Made by a program: the position numbers and the translations under genes. A stretch of DNA of 64,000 nucleotides. Origin: Rostrohypoxylon terebratum. Lineage: Eukaryota > Ascomycota > Sordariomycetes > Xylariales > Hypoxylaceae. Shown one piece after another: positions 58,590-64,000 of this stretch. The DNA lies in assembly GCA_022497145.1 (NCBI GenBank), contig MU385859.1:186001-250000 (forward strand), written 5' to 3'. Each line of letters starts with the position of its first letter. Position 1 is the first letter of the stretch. The notes under the pieces are model-generated. The model did not search any database and was not told the origin of the DNA. It saw only the letters and a list, made by a program, of their open reading frames with translations.

Positions 58590-59100
58590 GTGGGTATGTA
58601 CCTAGGTCCTAGGTATGTAATAATCACAAATTTATTCAAATACTAGGTAGGTTTAGCAATTACCTAGGTAAGTGGATACATGGTGAACCTAGCAGCAGCA
58701 ACCCAGCCAGCCAGCCAGCCAGCCCTGGAGCCTGGCCCTCAAGGTTCCTACCTCGCGCTTAGGCCGTCCGTTTAACTTTGATTTTTCTTTGGTACCGGAA
58801 TGAAACAGCGCTCCAAACAACCGGACCCGACCCGGTGAGCAAGTACACCTGGCAGACCTTCCAGACCTGGGCTACGGTACGGTAACCTCTGCTAGCTAGG
58901 TACCTTGTCAAGGTACGTAGCGTCGTAGTCGTCACTTAGGTATCAAGTGAGTACGTACCGTGTATATAAATATTTATACGTACATCTACCTAGTATATCC
59001 GGATACATGCAAGTTACGTATTACATATTACCTATGTACCTAGGACCTAACCTAGGTCCTAGGTCCTACTACTATGTATGTAGGTCCTACATAGGTAGTC
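58590..59100. repeat. Cluster of CCTAGG/GGTACC palindromic motifs
   Basis: Many overlapping CCTAGGTCCTAGGT, CTAGGTACCT and TACCTAGTA words lie at 58600-58690, 58898-58916 and 59030-59095. Single copies of the same words lie elsewhere in the window. Confidence 0.65.
58703..58723. repeat. (CCAG)5 microsatellite
   Basis: Five tandem CCAG units. Non-coding. Confidence 0.85.
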
Positions 59101-59814
59101 ACTATTAGTTGGCCATCCATGATTCCATCTCACTTCTGATATATCAACTTTTACTTTGAAAGCATCAAACAACAAACACCACCAGTGTCGTATGCGATGA
59201 ATAATGAAAATTATATCTCAATACATTGTCTCTTTTCTTTCTTTTTCCTTTTCTGCTCGAGAACAGACAGAGTCAGATAGTCAAACCCCAGACCCGGTCC
59301 TGGGTGGGATTTCTGACTGTTCTAGCTATCCGCATACTAGTATTATGTATTATACGTACAAATGTCTCGTAATTCCAACCCGTATCTACAAGTTTCTGGT
59401 TTGGATCGAGTGATGCAGCCATCCGCAAGTCATGGCTTTGTGAGGTCGCACATATTCCTCAGCTACTCAGTTAGAATAGGACACGAAACGATACGAAACC
59501 ACGTTCTCGACAATGCGTCCTCTCAATGTGGGCTACGACAGCTCTTCTGCCGTTGCCCTACGCCGCCTACGGACCTATGGGATGGATGTCTGTGGGGAAT
59601 CGGACATGAACTCAACTCAGCCAACGTACCCCAGCGCATGAGCTTCCTAGACAGGCTTGAAATTGGCTCTATTCCTAATGTGGCAGGATTCTGGAAGATT
59701 TCTGGAAACGAGAAACGGGACATGATTATTTTATTGCTACCCACCCGCCACCCAAAGTACCTAGGTACTACATAGTAGTATGTATTGAAAAAAAGAAAAG
59801 AAAAAGGTGCTATC

Positions 59815-59846
59815 CTGTCCGTCTGTCTGTCTGCCTGTCTGTCTGT
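59815..59846. repeat. (CTGT)n microsatellite, about 8 units
   Basis: CTGT/CCGT/CTGC units in tandem. Non-coding. Confidence 0.85.
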
Positions 59847-62800
59847 ATGTAACTCAACCGCTGTGCAACGATGGCATAACATGGGCATATACAAAATCGC
59901 CAACGAGAAGCAAGTCTAGGTAAGTTGTTAGTCGCAGAATTATTATCACGGGAGGTTGCATTTTCTCCCATCCTTATTCGATATGCCAATCTTTGATCTC
60001 GCGGTGATCATGCTTTATTCCCACGGCATGGGGGCACTATCTAACCATAACCATCCCTTGGATTGGTTCAGGGAAATGGATCGTTGCTTGATCCGTGACA
60101 TGGGAATCTCCCGCGCCTTGTCTAGCGGCACCTTCATTTCGCAGTCATTACGACAATGACATCAATTCATTTCAAGTTTCGGAGCCAAAACATTCTCGAA
60201 GCTTTGCCGCGTCGTTGGTGCCCAGCACTAAACTTACTATGTCGAAGGAACATCAAGAAATATATTGAAAATGTGCCATCAATAGGTCACAAACCTGTGG
60301 GGAAAACTGGATAACCTTGATTATTTTCTGGTTCCTGCTCAGAAGCGAACGAGTCCCTGCGCTCAAGGGCTTCCGCTCTATTGTTCTAGAACCTTGCCAA
60401 ATGTCACAGTCAAGACGTCCCGTCCAACTAGACTGGCCTGTTTCCGTGTATGCACACAAATAATATAGCACGTGTTTTGCAATCAATACATGGAAATGCT
60501 CAACTTCCTTGGAATCATGCCGACTTCTTGCATCTGCATATCACGGCAGTTGCAGGCAAAATCATTTATAAGCCATTTATCGATCTAGCCCTACTACATC
60601 AAGCGCCAGTTCCAAGTGAATGTCAATGGTTAAAAAAAAAGTATTCAAGTTAAAATCGTAGAAGACAAAGAAGGGTACCTATCCATTGTCTAGGTACGGT
60701 ATTGTCAAGTCAGGTATAGAGAACGTGTGATATTACAGCATATACAACAGGTATTTAGATTGCGGTTTTCTGTAGGGGAAATGAAGCCCTAGAGCGTAGT
60801 AGCAGCTTATCGTATACCCATGATTTATACAACATACGATCGTGTAGTTTGCAAGGTATGTACTTGATAGGCTACGATGTTCTCATGGCATGATGTCTGG
60901 CCAGCAAGATTCGTGGAATTTCTATATCACAAAACTTTCAGCTATCGTTGTATCAAGAGAATCCTTGGATTGCTCTTTTACATAGCAGCTGTCGTCGAAA
61001 ATCTACCAGGAAGAGCGCGTGATGCTTCGCTTAGCCACGCTATCGTCGTACCCTAACTCAAGAAGGTCAAGTACAAAACTCGATGCAAGATTAGTATATG
61101 TTTGGGACTGGGTCCAAAGCTCAAGACGAGAACAGTACCAGTGCGTGCCACGTTGCGAACTGACACATAGGGTTCCTCAAATGCCTACGACGTACAAATG
61201 ACAGCTAGTTTCGAAAGTCGAAGGTCCACCTGGAGAGGATGACAGCAGCCTAAATATAGTGGTGTAGTAGACTTGAGTTGTTGTTTCCACTTGACACGAG
61301 AATGTAGACAATTATATCGGGCTACAGGAACAATCAAAGCAGGACTTCCATCGATACAGGTCACTCATCGTGATCTTTCATCTTGCCTCGCCAACATGAT
61401 GCCTACACATCTCAACATCCACTGACGCATCGAACTAGGAGGGTCCACCACAAGGCATAGTTCATGAGAATGCTAATAGTACAGTACATGCTCGGATCAG
61501 GATATCTACCCGCGGCCCGAAGGCTACTACTACTAGTTTAGCGGCCATGCCGTACAGGAGACGAAGTAGGCGTCGAAAATGTCTATTCGGGAAGCGCGAA
61601 ATTATTAGATCTCGGCGCAACCCGAGTTCCCAGCCATTGAAATGATGGAGCTCTAAGGCTGATCACAACACCCGCATTTTCTCCTGATTACCTATGCTCA
61701 ACCAGGAAAAATGGCCTCCTTCAACTCCCCTTGTAGTGGAATTTGGTGGCTAGTAATCAGTTATTTTTACCTGATAGATCATAGCACACATACGTTCGAT
61801 ACGACGACCACAAGGATCTTTAACCACCATAATCCATATCAGATATCTCAATAATGTTAGGTAGAATCGTCATATTTCATATTACACTTTTCGGTGATTA
61901 TTAAGGGAATTCAAAACGAAGACGTACCTCAATATCAAGATCAAGGGTGACACACAGTTGAGATCGACGTTCAGGAGTATCCAAATATCTCCTACTAGGA
62001 AGTAAGTATATCATTCCAATTCTGGCACATTATCTCCACGCTGGAATATCTCGCTACCGTCGGGCCGTCCCTGTCGTGGTGATAGAGCCATCGAGTGTCG
62101 TCGAAGCGAGCTTGATGTTCTCACCGCTAAATGCCGCAGAGCATTTTGCTATTACTTGCCTACTGTGTGAAATGTTCTCGAAGAGCGGCGACCGGGAAGA
62201 ATCCCACCGATGATGTATCTACGATACATACCATGACCTTCTCCATCAGTGCGCATGATAAGTCCCAATATGATGTTATCGCAAGGACGGAAAGGTGCCC
62301 CTGAAAAGATGACTAACGCTAGACATCAGCGGCTATCTCCCGTAGTGAAGATCTTAACAAGTTCTTATGATCGCTAGGTGGCCATTACGGGTTTACGTAC
62401 ATAGTACATGCATACGTTGTGGGAAGCATGTAACTAACTACATATCAGTTCTATGACTTTTCAATGTGTCCGGATGGAGGTTCAAGCTATTATCCATTAG
62501 CACTCTCAAAAACGAAGAATCCAAACAGGTAGTGCACGTACCGTACAGCGACGTATTTATCAGCGCATATCATTCGATAAAACCGCGTCGATAGTATGCA
62601 ATGCCTGGCAGCTGTCGCCCTTGCTGGAAACCCGGTTGTCGGTCTGCCAGGCCCATTCTGTCAAACCAGGATCGCCCCCGTCAGCACGGCTCCCGGATCG
62701 CCATCCGCGCCCATTCTAACCCCATTCTTGCTGCTACGTATTAATGGCAGTAACAGACCCAGGTGCAACCTTGCGTGAACCCAGAACCGGTGAGCGCCCT

Positions 62801-64000
62801 GGTCTGAAGACCCCTTGTCTGCCAATGCCACCCCTGATAACCCTTCCACTGGGTCAACCGACGCTCTGGGACGCAGAAATGCCCGAGGAAAAGAAGCACG
62901 GTTGTCCGAGAGCTTTAATCGTGCGTCGATTCGTCTGCTCTTCTATATAACACAGTTCACAATCTAGTCACACCGGGCGGGATATCTCAGTAAACTCGCT
63001 CGGTTATCGACGAACCTTTCTCCATAGCACCATCTGAACTAGTTTGCACGTGTGTTTGCCCTGGGACTTCGCCCTCGTCGACACAAGACCCTTGTCCGCG
63101 CAAATGACTTGAGACAGCGCCTAGACCACTTGCGTCAAACTTCCGAACCAGCGAATTTGCCAATTTTCTCGAGCCAACCCATGTCTTCCGTTGCACTCCC
63201 CATAATTTCTATTCACCTACCGTTGACGTGCATACAAACCTAGTCGCGCAACCAGCCACAACGAATAAATCGGTGAGGCGGACGTGTCTGCGCAGTCTGG
63301 CAGTATGGCTTCGACAGACCAATATTATAACACGTTACGAAACCGATATCGCTGCACACCATTTAATACGCGTTAAAACAATGTTTTGTCTGGTATATGG
63401 ACGATGGTAAGCGGTGTACGTATATGCTCTTGGCACTTGTGAGAGCATTACGCCCAATAGACTGATTATCGTATGAAACAGTTAATATATTTGATAAAAT
63501 TCTACCAATAATAAGACGGAAAGAGTTCACGCTTAAATCCTTCACCAAATACTTGCCTACCTACTGAACCTACCCATACTCATCGATCAAATAGGTCACC
63601 AAGTATTATAAGGATAAGCAAAGAGAAGACGGACTGCGTCCACGTTAGAAAAAAAAACACCAACAGCTGCTGCGTCTACATGGAAAGTAAAGTGACTGTC
63701 TAACTAAAGAGAATTCACCGCTTTAATTGAATGCATTAGCGCTTCGAGATCGTGATCGCTGCTCTTAAGCCTTCACCGCACCGACCTTATGTGACTACTG
63801 AGTTTGTCCTTACCGCAAGACAACTAGCGGCGGGAAGGTCCCGATGCAAGCAAGAATACTATCGAAATCATCACCTGCTCACAATGAAGATACAAATCTT
63901 CAGGTGAATTAGAATGATCGTATACCTAACAAATGAGCACCTAATACCTATGTTAAATGAACGGGCTCGTATACACCCCTTTTTCAGGGGCTGCTGGAAA

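Larger units (their letters stand above)
55176..64000. other. 8.8-kb gene-poor region
   Basis: No gene I can support. The left 1 kb is probably promoter and leader of the C2H2 gene. Microsatellites lie at 56643-56669, 58703-58723 and 59815-59846, and a cluster of CCTAGG/GGTACC motifs at 58590-59100. Short coding-like minus-strand segments near 62054-62300 do not join cleanly. Confidence 0.6.

Noticed and set aside
59362..59775. 137-codon plus-strand frame
   Set aside because: No recognisable domain, ordinary chance length for this region and no promoter or splice support.

Overview
The window is nuclear DNA from a filamentous ascomycete (Pezizomycotina). The evidence is short spliceosomal introns (about 50-170 nt, GT..AG, with CTAAC/CTGAC-like branch sites), Zn2Cys6 regulators, a HET-domain gene, an exgD-type glucanase, an mndA-type beta-mannosidase and an AcuK/ERT1-type regulator. 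Genes sit singly on both strands with their own promoters, and there are no operons. I cannot name the species. Twenty-one protein genes can be supported. I saw no convincing tRNA, rRNA, CRISPR array or intact transposon.

1-10 kb looks like an accessory, probably catabolic block on the + strand: a Zn2Cys6 regulator (1564-3673), a GcvT-fold protein resembling bacterial LigM/DesA tetrahydrofolate-dependent aryl O-demethylases (4203-5556), an NmrA-like protein (6298-7218) and an MFS transporter (8194-9961). A small membrane ORF (7360-7734, - strand) lies inside it. 10-20 kb holds an FMP52/HTATIP2-like protein, an SDR, a membrane-anchored ecdysteroid-kinase/APH-like protein, a secreted GH2 beta-mannosidase and a 212-aa orphan with a possible PemK/MazF-like core.

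21-25 kb carries riboflavin kinase (FMN1) and the gluconeogenesis regulator AcuK. A stretch of about 9 kb without a supportable gene (25.3-34.4 kb) follows, rich in short tandem repeats. 34-50 kb is mostly housekeeping: membrane-anchored exo-beta-1,3-glucanase (exgD type), branched-chain 2-oxoacid dehydrogenase E1-beta, actin-capping protein alpha with a 19-nt microexon, an unidentified polytopic membrane protein, a HET-domain protein, cytochrome b5 and TFIIE-beta. 50-55 kb has a DsbA/FrnE-like thioredoxin-fold protein and a four-finger C2H2 regulator. The last 8.8 kb has no gene I can support.

Exon boundaries were worked out by hand from splice consensus, reading phase and family expectation. 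Where a junction is uncertain this is stated.
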